The notes: a model not told the origin generated them from the letters alone. A stretch of DNA of 64,000 bases from an uncultured Dysosmobacter sp. (GCA_947625655.1 CANQPD010000009.1:1-64000), one strand, 5' to 3'; shown: positions 1-9,418, counted from the first letter of the stretch. Made by a program: numbers and translations.

Positions 1-1113
<1,113 letters not shown>

Positions 1114-1225
1114 CGATTTATGCAGGCTGGCCTGAAGCACGGAGTGGAAGTCACATTGTTCGGTTTTGAGGGTGTAGCAAAAGCGCACGCTCTGAAAGAG
1201 AAGGTAATGTTAAAGTTTTCTTTGC

Positions 1226-1253
1226 ATACTTTCTTTTTCAAAAGAAAGTATGT
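1226..1253 (+). other. hairpin between 23S rRNA and tRNA-Lys
   Basis: An inverted repeat, CATACTTTCTTTT and AAAAGAAAGTATG, ends where tRNA-Lys begins. It may be a processing signal of the rRNA-tRNA precursor. No T-run follows it, so it is unlikely to be a terminator. Nothing else is visible in the 1114-1225 spacer. Confidence 0.5.
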
Positions 1254-1329
1254 GCACCTTTAGCTCAGTTGGTAGAGCAACTGACTCTTAATCAGTGGGT
1301 CCCCGGTTCGAGTCCGTGAAGGTGCACCA
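1254..1329 (+). tRNA. tRNA-Lys(CTT)
   Basis: A 76-nt cloverleaf. The acceptor GCACCTT pairs with AAGGTGC, followed by ACCA, so CCA is encoded. D-arm GCTC/GAGC and T-loop GGTTCGAGTCC are present. The anticodon loop CTCTTAA gives anticodon CTT. It lies between 23S and 5S rRNA, so it is probably cut from the rRNA transcript. Confidence 0.95.
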
Positions 1330-1401
1330 AGCCTTTTCAGGGTGCGTCCGGTGGGCGCACCTCGGAAAAGGGTTAAGGATTGATCGCAACCCCGTCTAAA
1401 A

Positions 1402-1510
1402 CCAACACGAAGCCCAGCGAAGCGGGTTTGTGTTGGAGAGGAGGAGCAAGGGAGCGGACGAAGTTTTCGCGGGAAGCGGAAACGGAGTGAAGCGGACTTT
1501 GCGACGACGC
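1402..1510 (+). repeat. structured repeat copy A (conserved-loop hairpin plus GA-rich tail)
   Basis: A hairpin at 1402-1436 pairs CCAACAC with GTGTTGG, extended by AAGCCC/GGGTTT, around the loop AGCGAAGC. A GA-rich tail of about 75 nt follows and ends just before tRNA-Glu. The same loop and tail design recurs at 1670-1779, and the hairpin recurs at 29372-29406 with different but complementary stem bases. No known RNA family was recognised. Confidence 0.7.
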
Positions 1511-1585
1511 GGCCCGTTGGTCAAGTGGTTAAGACAGCGGCCTCTCACGCCGTTAACATCGGTTCGAATCCGGTACGGGTCACCA
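1511..1585 (+). tRNA. tRNA-Glu(CTC)
   Basis: A 75-nt cloverleaf. Acceptor GGCCCGT pairs with ACGGGTC and is followed by ACCA. The anticodon stem GCGGC/GCCGT carries loop CTCTCAC, giving anticodon CTC. It sits between two copies of the structured repeat inside the 23S-5S spacer. Confidence 0.94.
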
Positions 1586-1669
1586 ATCTTTCTTGACAAA
1601 GCGCGGAAACAAGTTTATAATACAGTTTGTTTTCCGGCAGTGCCGGAATAACATAAATCGTCTCCAAAT

Positions 1670-1779
1670 CGATTTGAAGCCCAGCGAAGCGGGTTCGAAT
1701 CGAAGAGGAGGAGCAACGAGGCGATACGAAGTTTTCGGCGGAGCTGGAAACGGAGCGAGCGCAGTTTGCTCCGACGACA
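1670..1779 (+). repeat. structured repeat copy B
   Basis: The hairpin at 1670-1702 pairs CGATTTGAA with TTCGAATCG around the conserved core CCCAGCGAAGCGGG. The GA-rich tail aligns with copy A (GAGGAGGAGCAA, CGAAGTTTTCG, GGAAACGGAG, CGACGAC). It ends immediately before 5S rRNA. Stem bases differ from copy A but remain paired. Confidence 0.7.
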
Positions 1780-1780
1780 G

Positions 1781-1896
<116 letters not shown>

Positions 1897-1899
1897 AGA

Positions 1900-1929
1900 G
1901 CGACAGCCTGAAAAGGCTGTCGCTTTTTT
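1900..1929 (+). terminator. rho-independent terminator of the rRNA operon
   Basis: A perfect 10-bp stem GCGACAGCCT/AGGCTGTCGC with loop GAAA, followed by TTTTTT, directly after 5S rRNA. The 220 nt between it and the next gene hold no clear element apart from a short open stretch noted among rejected items. Confidence 0.93.
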
Positions 1930-2150
1930 ACTTTCCGGAATCGAGAAATCTTTTGTTACAATTTGTGGTTCTTTTGAGATTTATTATCCCCTTTTCTCTG
2001 ATAGGCTTATAAAAACGGCGCGGAAGAGGCCGCAACGGCGTCGGAGCTGACGTTGGAACTGGCCTGTGCCGTGGAGCAAGGGGCTGACGTCCGCTCAGCA
2101 TCTATCGCAGTGACAGTTTATGCACCTGATAAGATATGAGGGAGCCGCAT

Positions 2151-2975
2151 ATGAAAACAGATCGACAGCTCCGTCCGCCGATCCACCGCAGCTGGCTGCG
2201 GCTGCGGCTGGGGAAGGCATACTATGCCGGAAAGCGCTATCTGCTCTGGTGTTCTCCGAAATTTCATTGGGCAAAAGAGCGCAGGGCGGACCGCCTGCCC
2301 TGTGTCCAATTCACCCATGCTACGCCGCTGATGCGCCGGCTCCGGGGCGAGGAGATGGTGTGGCAGCGGAACAAGGTCACGAACCTGAAGCTGGCGGTGG
2401 CCCGGCTGGACGGCCTGGTGCTGCGCCCAGGTGAGACCTTCAGCTATTGGAAGCTCATCGGCAGGCCCAGCAGACGAAAGGGCTACAAGGAAGGCATGGT
2501 GCTGTTCCTGGGCCGCGTCGGCGGCGACATTGGAGGAGGATTATGTCAACTATCTAACCTGATCTTCTGGATGACCCTCCACACGCCGCTGACCGTTGTG
2601 GAGCGCTACCGCCACTCCCACGATGTGTTCCCGGACGCCAACCGCACCCAGCCCTTCGGCAGCGGCGCCACCTGTGCCTATCCCCATCGGGATCTGATGA
2701 TCCGCAACGACACAGATCAGGACTTCCAGCTGTGCCTGCGGGTGGGAGAGACTCACCTGGAGGGGGAATGGCGGGCGGCGCGGCCGCCGGAGCACCGCTA
2801 TGAAATTGTGGAGCGGGAGCCCCGCATCGACCAGATGTCCTGGGGCGGCTATGTGCGGCACAACGCACTGTACCGGATGGTGTACGGCCTGGACGGCGGC
2901 TTGCTGGAGGAGCAGTTTCTGTTTGCCAATGACGCCATTATGATGTACAGCCCGCTGCTGGCAGAGGAAAACTGA
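2151..2975 (+). CDS. VanW family protein
   Basis: A 274-aa protein with the VanW domain, whose biochemical role is still unknown; the name comes from an accessory gene of some vancomycin-resistance clusters. The domain covers roughly residues 70-200, with its signature GDIGGGLCQLSN at about 125-136 and a preceding GETFSYW. No signal peptide or membrane segment is seen, unlike longer surface VanW proteins with peptidoglycan-binding domains. The start at 2151 was preferred over 2136 because GAGGGAG lies 8 nt upstream. There are no van resistance genes nearby, so no resistance role is implied. It stands alone between the rRNA operon and the PadR operon. Confidence 0.88.
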   Translation: MKTDRQLRPPIHRSWLRLRLGKAYYAGKRYLLWCSPKFHWAKERRADRLPCVQFTHATPLMRRLRGEEMVWQRNKVTNLKLAVARLDGLVLRPGETFSYWKLIGRPSRRKGYKEGMVLFLGRVGGDIGGGLCQLSNLIFWMTLHTPLTVVERYRHSHDVFPDANRTQPFGSGATCAYPHRDLMIRNDTDQDFQLCLRVGETHLEGEWRAARPPEHRYEIVEREPRIDQMSWGGYVRHNALYRMVYGLDGGLLEEQFLFANDAIMMYSPLLAEEN

Positions 2976-2983
2976 AAAACGCA

Positions 2984-3030
2984 TTGACAAGCCTCGGCCA
3001 TCTATGTATACTGAACATAGATGACCGAGG
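2984..3030 (+). promoter_or_regulatory. sigma-A promoter overlapped by a palindromic PadR-type operator
   Basis: The -35 TTGACA (2984-2989) and -10 TATACT (3007-3012) are separated by an ideal 17 bp. Across the -10 lies a dyad centred on 3011: CCTCGG-N-CATCTATGT on the left (2992-3007) and ACATAGATG-N-CCGAGG on the right (3015-3030). PadR repressors typically bind ATGT-N(6-10)-ACAT, and this site is ATGT-N7-ACAT. The only regulator in the operon below is a PadR protein, so auto-repression is inferred. Confidence 0.85.
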
Positions 3031-3056
3031 TATTGTTTTCCTTGGAGGTGAAAGGT

Positions 3057-3875
3057 TTGCCGGATTTTCGCGAATGGCGTGAAATGGTCGTACAGCAGGT
3101 GCGCTTCTGGCCGGACCGGGGGATGATCGGAACGGAGCTGGAGGCCCACTACGAGGATCATGTGAAAGACCTGGAGCGCATCGGCTACGACGATCCGCTG
3201 GCCCGGGAGCGGGCGCTGACTGCCATGGGCGACCCGGTGGAGGTGGGCCGGGCGCTGGATCGGGTACATAAGCCCTGGCTGGGCTGGCTGTGGCTGGCGA
3301 GCAAGTGGGCTCTGGCGATCTGCGGATTTCTGATGGTATGGATACTGTCGGATGGCGGTTACAATATCGTCCACGATCTGCGTCTCATGAGACAGCAGGC
3401 GGATTATGAGACGGCTGGATACACCCTTGAGCGGGATAATCCGGCCTATTCACGGGCCGCGGTGACACAGGGCGGCACGGTGGAGCGGAGCGGATACAGC
3501 ATTTCCATTCCATATGCCGCCCTGTGGTGGAACGAGCTGGAAAACAATTATAACATGGTGGCCATTCTGCGAACGGAGGACGGCCGCTTTTGGGATCACG
3601 GCCCTTACAAGGCGCTGCAAACCTTGTCGATGACAGATAACACCGGCAAGGAATTTGCCGCTGCCGCGGAGTGGAGGGCGTGCACGGCCCGGGAGCGCAG
3701 GGAGCGCTGGGACGGTTTTGTGCAGGTGAGCTTCCTTGAGGAAAATCCCTTCTGCTCAGAATATCTGGTATGGGTCTCTTTTTTGGAGGAGATTCCGGCG
3801 TGGACGGAATTCACCTGCGGCAGCGGCGAGGGCTTTTCCCTGCGTTTGGAGTGGGAGGTGGACCCGGATGGCTGA
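3057..3875 (+). CDS. HAAS-domain membrane protein, pair 1, protein A
   Basis: A 272-aa protein. Residues 1-75 form a HAAS/permease-prefix-like helical domain (QVRFWPD, ELEAHYEDH, ERALTAMGDPVEVG), typical of genes next to PadR regulators. One membrane helix lies at about 76-97, and an extracellular domain of about 170 residues follows. The TTG start at 3057 is chosen because GGAGG lies 8 nt upstream; the ATG at 3021 would fall inside the operator and nearly at the transcription start, and the TTG start makes the N-terminus line up with the paralogues at 4915, 6398 and 7799. It is the first gene of the operon. The signal sensed is unknown. Confidence 0.8.
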   Translation: MPDFREWREMVVQQVRFWPDRGMIGTELEAHYEDHVKDLERIGYDDPLARERALTAMGDPVEVGRALDRVHKPWLGWLWLASKWALAICGFLMVWILSDGGYNIVHDLRLMRQQADYETAGYTLERDNPAYSRAAVTQGGTVERSGYSISIPYAALWWNELENNYNMVAILRTEDGRFWDHGPYKALQTLSMTDNTGKEFAAAAEWRACTARERRERWDGFVQVSFLEENPFCSEYLVWVSFLEEIPAWTEFTCGSGEGFSLRLEWEVDPDG

Positions 3876-4557
3876 ATGGCGGAAATGGCTGCCCAAGTGG
3901 AACCGGAAGCAGAGGATCATCCGCAATCTGCTGTGCGTTGCCCTGTCCCTGTTTTTGCTGTCCTGGGCAATGGAATTCCCCAGCCTGACAAGGGAGGGGC
4001 TGATCCGCAGGGCGGAGCGGCAGTATCTGCTGGAGGACTCCACGCTGCTGCTGGAGACGGATTCCACAGGTGCGGGCTATGAGCTGTATCTCTGGAATCA
4101 CGGCGATATTCTGCAGATCTACTATGACCGCACGCTGATGGGCCTGTGGCTGGACGACGCCCGGCTGTTTGACGAGGAATTCGGCGTTTTCGGCGGCATT
4201 GACCTTGCCGCCGGAAAGCGGGATGGGTATTATCCCATCCGCCTGTTTGCCTTCGGCGATCTGGCGGACGCCGCCTCGGCGGAAATGGATGTGACAGTGT
4301 CCTACACCTCCAATCAGGTGGTCTCCGCCTGTACGGTGCGGGGAGAACGGGCGGCGGACAACTGCTGGCGCTTCGATCTGGAGCGGCAGTATGACGACGG
4401 GGACGCCAGCCAGGAGGCCCGGTGGGAGCGGGAGATCTTCGCGGGGAGCCAGAAGGACCGCTACTCCGGCACGGTGCGGCTGTATGACAGCGGCGGGGCG
4501 CCTCTGGGGAGCTGGCAGTTTGAAACGTTTCAGCAATTGACCATGAAATGGAGATAG
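3868..4557 (+). CDS. single-pass membrane protein, pair 1, protein B
   Basis: A 229-aa protein of no recognised family. The N-terminus is basic (WNRKQRIIRNLL), followed by a membrane helix at about 20-40, FPSLTREG, and an extracellular domain of about 190 residues. The same plan recurs in the B proteins at 5790, 7144 and 8599 (RKQKILRN, then FPP, then a late LYDxxG-like strand). GGGAGGTGG precedes the ATG, and the gene overlaps protein A by 8 nt, so the two are translationally coupled. A and B may form a complex, but no function can be assigned. Confidence 0.72.
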   Translation: MAEWRKWLPKWNRKQRIIRNLLCVALSLFLLSWAMEFPSLTREGLIRRAERQYLLEDSTLLLETDSTGAGYELYLWNHGDILQIYYDRTLMGLWLDDARLFDEEFGVFGGIDLAAGKRDGYYPIRLFAFGDLADAASAEMDVTVSYTSNQVVSACTVRGERAADNCWRFDLERQYDDGDASQEARWEREIFAGSQKDRYSGTVRLYDSGGAPLGSWQFETFQQLTMKWR

Positions 4558-4571
4558 AAGGAGGAGACGGT

Positions 4572-4910
4572 ATGAAGATCGACAAGAGCCTGATGACGGG
4601 GAGCACGACGCTGCTGGTTTTATCCCTGCTAAGCCGGGAGGAGATGTACGGCTACCAGATGATCACGGAGCTGGCCCGGCGCTCCGACCACACCTTTGAG
4701 CTGAAGGAGGGGACGCTGTACCCCATCCTCCACACCCTGGAGGCCGACCAGCTGGTGACCGTCCGGGAAAAGGAGGCGGAGACGGGCCGGATGCGGAAGT
4801 ACTACCGCATCACCCGGAAGGGCCTGAAGGTCCTGGAGGAGAAGAAGGTGGAGTGGAACACCTTTACGGAAAAGGTCAACGCCGTGGTCTGCGGCATCTC
4901 CCCGGCGTGA
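4572..4910 (+). CDS. PadR family transcriptional regulator
   Basis: A 112-aa winged-helix repressor of the short PadR type. TLLVLSLLSREEMYGYQM (about 11-28) is the N-terminal recognition region, KEGTLYPILHTLE the recognition helix, and RKYYRITRKG the wing; the C-terminal helix is a dimer arm. AGGAGG lies upstream of the ATG at 4572. It sits between the first and second A/B pairs, all in the same direction and with gaps of under 15 nt. The dyad at 2992-3030 is the likely operator, giving autoregulation of the whole cluster. Confidence 0.93.
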   Translation: MKIDKSLMTGSTTLLVLSLLSREEMYGYQMITELARRSDHTFELKEGTLYPILHTLEADQLVTVREKEAETGRMRKYYRITRKGLKVLEEKKVEWNTFTEKVNAVVCGISPA

Positions 4911-4914
4911 CGGT

Positions 4915-5793
4915 ATGGCGGAGTACTTTGAAGACTGGTGCGCCGAGGCGACGGAGCAGGTGCGGTTCAAGCCGGACCGGAACGCCATCGGGGCGGAGCT
5001 GCGAGCCCATTACGACGACCACTGCTCGGATCTGATGCGGCTGGGGTATCCGGCGCGGCTGGCACAGCAGAGGGCCTTGGGGGCCATGGGCGACCCGGTG
5101 GAGGTGGGCCTGGCCCTGGACCGTGCCCACAAGCCCTGGCTGGGGCGGTTGTGGCAGGCCAGCTGGGCCGTGTTGGCGGCGGCTGTCCTGCTCGCCGCCA
5201 TGTGGCTGATGGATGGCTCCCCGTGGCTCCGGCGGGTCTGGAACACCGTCCTGCCGCCGGAGGATCTGGCGGGCTTTGAGGAGCAGATGCTGGCCTACGA
5301 TGTCCTGCTGAACCAGCAGGAGGGCCACGACTACATCTTTTACGAAGGGCCGCTGACCGGCGAAGAGGTACAGATGGACGGCTATGCCATTTCCGTGCGT
5401 AAGGGCAGGTGGTACCGCTGGGAGAGCGGTCCCGGCTATTACAGGGGCTATCTCCTGCTCCGGCTCACCCCGGACCGCCTCTGGTACGGACGGCCGGAAG
5501 CCGTTCCGTCAAATCTGCAAATGACGGCCAGCACGGGGCAGGCGCTCCTGAATCAGAGCAACTATGCCAACGTCGGCATGTCCGGCGACTGGTTCACCGC
5601 GTCCTACGCCAGCAACTTCCGCCCATTACCCGGAACGGACGCGAGACGTTTATATAGCAGCGCTGACCTGGGCGGCTGGTATATCTGGATGGAGATGACA
5701 GTGCGGGAGACGGCGCCGGAGTGGGTGGACATCACCTACCCCTACGGCGGAAACGACTGGACCCTGCGGATACAGTGGGAGGCGGCGGAGTGA
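4915..5793 (+). CDS. HAAS-domain membrane protein, pair 2, protein A
   Basis: A 292-aa paralogue of the protein at 3057. The HAAS-like domain (QVRFKPD, ELRAHYDDH, QRALGAMGDPVEVG) covers residues 1-78, with a membrane helix at about 84-101 and an external domain after it. The external part ends in DITYPYGGNDWTLRIQW, closely matching pair 4. It starts 4 nt after the PadR stop. The partner B gene overlaps its stop codon. Confidence 0.8.
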   Translation: MAEYFEDWCAEATEQVRFKPDRNAIGAELRAHYDDHCSDLMRLGYPARLAQQRALGAMGDPVEVGLALDRAHKPWLGRLWQASWAVLAAAVLLAAMWLMDGSPWLRRVWNTVLPPEDLAGFEEQMLAYDVLLNQQEGHDYIFYEGPLTGEEVQMDGYAISVRKGRWYRWESGPGYYRGYLLLRLTPDRLWYGRPEAVPSNLQMTASTGQALLNQSNYANVGMSGDWFTASYASNFRPLPGTDARRLYSSADLGGWYIWMEMTVRETAPEWVDITYPYGGNDWTLRIQWEAAE

Positions 5794-6401
5794 AAAAGAG
5801 ACGGAGAACAAACCGCAGGCTGGCCATCGTCCGGAATCTGCTGGCGGCGGCGCTGGTGCTGGCGCTGACCTGGGCGGCGGTGGGATTTCCGCCCCTGAGC
5901 CGGGGCATGATGCTCCGGCAGGTGTGCCGGGAAAACCTGCTGAACAGCGCGGAGGAGGTCTGGGAGGGCGTCTATGGGGAGGAGCCCAGCCGGGTGCTGT
6001 GGCTGCGGAGCGGAACTACATACCTGTGGGTCTGCTATAACCCACGGGACTGGAGCCATTGGAGCCAGCTCTGCGGCACGGCGGACGGCATCCTGGTGCG
6101 GCCTATGGACGACGGGAGCGGAGACATGCTGGCCCTGGGCGATGTGCCGGAGGCCGCGTCGGCCACCCTGGAGTGGAGCCTGCTGGACAGCGCGGGACAG
6201 CCGGTGTGTACCTGTGCCGCCGCTGGGACCCGGGATGAAAGCGGCGCCTTCCGCTTTGCGCCGGGAGAGGCGGCGGATGAACAGGAGCAGAGATGGCGCG
6301 GGTATCTCGACAGCCGGTCCCTGCCGGGGCGGCAGTTTTGCTATACTTTGCGGTATTATGACCGGAACGGCGCGCTTTTGCGGGAGGTGAGCGGGGCTTG
6401 A
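5790..6401 (+). CDS. single-pass membrane protein, pair 2, protein B
   Basis: A 203-aa paralogue of the other B proteins. It has a basic start (KKRRRTNRRLAIVRN), one membrane helix at about 17-34, and a FPPLSRGMMLRQ motif before the external domain. The GTG start overlaps the TGA of the preceding gene by 4 nt (GTGA), with a G-rich stretch upstream. It is the shortest B protein. Function is unknown; co-transcription with its A partner suggests joint action. Confidence 0.7.
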   Translation: MKKRRRTNRRLAIVRNLLAAALVLALTWAAVGFPPLSRGMMLRQVCRENLLNSAEEVWEGVYGEEPSRVLWLRSGTTYLWVCYNPRDWSHWSQLCGTADGILVRPMDDGSGDMLALGDVPEAASATLEWSLLDSAGQPVCTCAAAGTRDESGAFRFAPGEAADEQEQRWRGYLDSRSLPGRQFCYTLRYYDRNGALLREVSGA

Positions 6402-7147
6402 AAGAGGTGCGGGCGGATATCCACGTCAATGATGTGTGGCGGGACTGGATGCGGGAGGTCTTGGAACAGGTGCGGTTCCGGCCGGATCACAAGGACATCC
6501 AGAAGGAGCTGCTGGCCCATTTGGAGGACGGCAGAGCGGATCTGGTGCGGCTGGGGTATCCCCGGGACCTGGCGGAGGAGCGGGCCTTACAGGCCATGGG
6601 AGACGCCAAAACGGTGGGGCAGGCTTTGGATCAGGCCCACAGGCCGTGGCTTGGCTGGCTGTGGCTGGCCAGTCGGGCCCTGGCGGTGCTGGCGCTGGTC
6701 TGGACCCTGTGGGCGGTCTGGGGGAATGGCCTGCCCGATGTGAGGGAGTGGATCGAGCCATCTTCCACATGGGAGAGTGAATATGGATACGCAGATAACG
6801 TTTCCTGTCCGCCGCCCTTCCAGGCGGGGGCCTATACCGTGACGGTGGATCATGCCTATTTTGACCGGGGATTCCTGTATATCGAGATGACCGCCGAGAC
6901 GCCGAAGTTCTGGCTGGGCCCGCCGGGGCTAGACAATCTGGAAGCGGTGGACAGCAGAGGTGTGCGGTACGGCAGAGAGAACGCTTCCATCATGGGCCAA
7001 AGTACGTTCCACGGACATATCCGCCATAAGCTGCATATCTTCGGATACAATCTTGCGGAGGACCCGGCGTGGATCGAGATTCGCCATAAGACCGCCGGGT
7101 GGTCCTTCCGGCTGGATCTGTCCCAGGGAGAGGAGGGAGCGCCATGA
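6398..7147 (+). CDS. HAAS-domain membrane protein, pair 3, protein A
   Basis: A 249-aa paralogue. The HAAS-like region (QVRFRPDHKDI, ELLAHLEDGRADLVRLGY) covers about residues 15-90, with a membrane helix at about 90-108. The external part is shorter than in pairs 1, 2 and 4 and ends in WSFRLDLSQG. A TTG start overlaps the previous stop (TTGA), and GGGAGGTGA lies 7 nt upstream, supporting this unusual start codon. Confidence 0.78.
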   Translation: MKEVRADIHVNDVWRDWMREVLEQVRFRPDHKDIQKELLAHLEDGRADLVRLGYPRDLAEERALQAMGDAKTVGQALDQAHRPWLGWLWLASRALAVLALVWTLWAVWGNGLPDVREWIEPSSTWESEYGYADNVSCPPPFQAGAYTVTVDHAYFDRGFLYIEMTAETPKFWLGPPGLDNLEAVDSRGVRYGRENASIMGQSTFHGHIRHKLHIFGYNLAEDPAWIEIRHKTAGWSFRLDLSQGEEGAP

Positions 7148-7836
7148 GACTGCCCAGACTGCTGCCCCGGCTGAACCGGCGGCAGAAGATCCTGCGGAAT
7201 TTTCTGGCTGCGGTGCTGCTGGTGTTCCTGGCCTGGGCCGTCAACGACTTCAGAGCGCCGACGGCCAACCTCGCCCTCCGCTGGCGGGCGGAGGAATACG
7301 GTCTGTCCGCGCCGGAGGTGCTGTACCGCTCAACGTGGGAGGGGGACCAGCGGGACGTGGTGTTCCGGACAGAAGGGTTTTACGGCACAGCCAGAGAGAC
7401 CAGATATAGCTGGCTGGAATATACCGAGTCGTCTTTCCTGCTGGTGGAGCCGGAGGGGCCGGTGGTATTTCTCCAGGAGAGCAGAGGCATGGACCCGGAG
7501 GCGGTCTACGTTTGCGCGGATCTGCCGGACGACGCAGGGGCAGTGTGCGCGCTGCGGCTGCGGGAGATCGTTAACGGCAGTGAGTTTGACGAGACCTATA
7601 CCATGGAGGCGGAACCGAACGCGTATGGACTTTACCGGTTTGTCCTGGAACGGAAAGACCCGGACGGACACCTGAACAGCCCAGAGGGGGCAACGCTCTG
7701 GGAATTCCAGCACGCCGCGAGGGGATCGGTGGATCCCGATTTCATGGCCCATGTCACAGTGACCTTTTATGATACCGGCGGGAGGGAAATACATACCTAT
7801 GAAAAAACGCTTTGGAATCCGCAAAGGGAGGAGTAA
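7144..7836 (+). CDS. single-pass membrane protein, pair 3, protein B
   Basis: A 230-aa B-type paralogue: LNRRQKILRNFL at about 10-21, one membrane helix, then an external domain with a late VTFYDTGG strand like LYDxxG in its relatives. The FPP motif after the helix is replaced by DFRAP. An ATGA overlap couples it to protein A, and GGAGGGAG lies just upstream. No known domain recognised. Confidence 0.7.
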   Translation: MRLPRLLPRLNRRQKILRNFLAAVLLVFLAWAVNDFRAPTANLALRWRAEEYGLSAPEVLYRSTWEGDQRDVVFRTEGFYGTARETRYSWLEYTESSFLLVEPEGPVVFLQESRGMDPEAVYVCADLPDDAGAVCALRLREIVNGSEFDETYTMEAEPNAYGLYRFVLERKDPDGHLNSPEGATLWEFQHAARGSVDPDFMAHVTVTFYDTGGREIHTYEKTLWNPQREE

Positions 7837-8602
7837 AGCCGAGACGGACACATACAGCGCCGCCTGGAACGCCTGGTGTGCCGCCGTCCTGCGGGAGGTC
7901 CGCTTCCAGCCGGACCACCGGGCCATCCGCAAGGAGCTGCTGGCCCACCTGGAGGACGGCCGCGCCGATTTGGAGCGGCTGGGCTACGACACGGCGCTGG
8001 CGGAACAGCGGGCGCTGGAGGCCATGGGCAGCGCCTTTGTGGTGGGCTGCGCCATGGATCAGGCCCACCACCCCTTCTGGGGCTGGCTGTGGCGGCTGAC
8101 CCGGTGGCTGATGCTGGCGCTGCTGGCCGCGGCGGTGGGGATCACCGTCAGGGACAGCGGTACGGTCAACGACGCCCTGAGCCGGACGGCGGAACAGCTG
8201 CAATGGACGGAGCCCGCCGCCGGGGCGGACCGGGTGGAGACGGAATACGCCACCCTCTGGCTGGCCCCCGGAGAGGTCACGGAGGAGGGCGGCGTCTTTC
8301 AGGCGGATCTGTATATCTGGGTCGAGATGCGGGACCCCTTTGGCTACAGCCCCGACGGCCTGTGGCGGTATCTGGAGGTGGCGGACGACCAGGGCGCGGT
8401 CCCGTGTTACGCCCGGCAGCCGGACGGCACCTGGCCGGAGACCGGCTATTGGGACTATTGGGAGAGAACTGGCAAGGCCTGGACCCGCTACCAGGCGACG
8501 ATCCGGCTGACCCTGGACCGCCGCCCCGCCTGGGTGGAGGTCACCTATCCCTACGGCAAGAACGACTGGACCCTGCGGGCGGAATGGGAGGGAGCGTCAT
8601 GA
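7799..8602 (+). CDS. HAAS-domain membrane protein, pair 4, protein A
   Basis: A 267-aa paralogue. It has a basic N-terminal extension (KKRFGIRKGRSK), then the HAAS-like domain (EVRFQPDHRAI, ELLAHLEDGRADLERLGY) at about 22-95, a membrane helix at about 96-115, and an external domain ending EVTYPYGKNDWTLRAEW as in pair 2. The ATG at 7799 is used, with GGGAGGG upstream; it overlaps the preceding gene by 38 nt, the largest overlap in the operon. ATG 7769 is an alternative. Confidence 0.78.
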   Translation: MKKRFGIRKGRSKAETDTYSAAWNAWCAAVLREVRFQPDHRAIRKELLAHLEDGRADLERLGYDTALAEQRALEAMGSAFVVGCAMDQAHHPFWGWLWRLTRWLMLALLAAAVGITVRDSGTVNDALSRTAEQLQWTEPAAGADRVETEYATLWLAPGEVTEEGGVFQADLYIWVEMRDPFGYSPDGLWRYLEVADDQGAVPCYARQPDGTWPETGYWDYWERTGKAWTRYQATIRLTLDRRPAWVEVTYPYGKNDWTLRAEWEGAS

Positions 8603-9363
8603 GAGTGCCTCATCTGAACCGAAAACAGAAGATCCTCCGCAATCTGCTGCTCTGTGCCCTGCTGGGCTTCTGCGTCTACGCCGCCCTGGGCTTCCCGCCC
8701 TACACAGTGAAGGGCATGTGCCGCCAGGTGGCCCGGGACTATTTCCTGGAGGACCTGGAGCCGGTCTATGTCCGGCAGGATAAGTTCAAATATGCCTACG
8801 AAGGCCTCAGCCGCAAGGACACCTTTGTCCTGGCCCGCAGCGGCGAGACCTATGCGGCATTCCAGTTCCAGCAGCACGGCTTGCAGAATCTGCGGTACTA
8901 TGTCCGGAGCTATGGCGTGGAGATGGAAAACGATGCGCTGTGCACGGCATGGGGCGGCACGCTGTACGCGGCGGGCCCCTTTGCGGACGCCGTGTCCGCC
9001 ACCGCCGTGGTGACGGCGCGGCGGCAGTACGCCTCTCTGGGAGAGGCGGGGGAACCGGTGGACTTCACGCTGAAGGGAGAGAAGCTGAGCGATGGGGCAT
9101 TTGCGTTCTCCTACATCAGCCCGGAGCACAGCTGGTACAGCCCTACATCCATGCATGGGAGGGATCCCGCCCCCGGACAGGAGATCGACCTGCTGGACGC
9201 CATTGAGCTGTGGTACTGGGAACCGCTGGGAGAGGAGGACGGCGGCGGCTATAGCCTGCTTCACGCGGAACTCCCTTGCGCGGTGACGCTGTACGGCGCG
9301 GACGGCGGGGTGCTGGACGTCCTGGAGCTGGAAGTTGATGTCTACGAATTAAACGACACATAA
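8599..9363 (+). CDS. single-pass membrane protein, pair 4, protein B
   Basis: A 254-aa protein, the longest of the B proteins. LNRKQKILRNLL at about 6-17 leads into a membrane helix, then FPPYTVKGMCRQ and an external domain with VTLYGADG near the C-terminus. An ATGA overlap couples it to protein A, and GGGAGGGAG lies upstream. It ends the operon just before a strong bidirectional terminator. Confidence 0.72.
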   Translation: MRVPHLNRKQKILRNLLLCALLGFCVYAALGFPPYTVKGMCRQVARDYFLEDLEPVYVRQDKFKYAYEGLSRKDTFVLARSGETYAAFQFQQHGLQNLRYYVRSYGVEMENDALCTAWGGTLYAAGPFADAVSATAVVTARRQYASLGEAGEPVDFTLKGEKLSDGAFAFSYISPEHSWYSPTSMHGRDPAPGQEIDLLDAIELWYWEPLGEEDGGGYSLLHAELPCAVTLYGADGGVLDVLELEVDVYELNDT

Positions 9364-9371
9364 TGAAAGAT

Positions 9372-9408
9372 AAAAAGGGCACGGTATCGAAAGATACCGT
9401 GCCTTTTT
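9372..9408. terminator. bidirectional terminator between convergent operons
   Basis: An 11-bp stem GGCACGGTATC/GATACCGTGCC with a GAAA loop, flanked by AAAAA and TTTTT. It serves the PadR operon on the plus strand and the decarboxylase operon on the minus strand. Confidence 0.93.
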
Positions 9409-9418
9409 GATGCAATTG

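Noticed and set aside
2005..2139. Coding-like stretch (AEEAATASELTLELACAVEQ) ending at the VanW start
   Set aside because: It has no plausible start codon and begins right after an in-frame stop; it may be the tail of a lost gene but cannot be supported as a feature.
7876..8598. Long open frame upstream of and in frame with the gene at 8599
   Set aside because: It overlaps the HAAS gene of pair 4 in another frame, has low-complexity Gly/Arg/Pro composition typical of GC-rich shadows, and a good ribosome site marks the real start at 8599.
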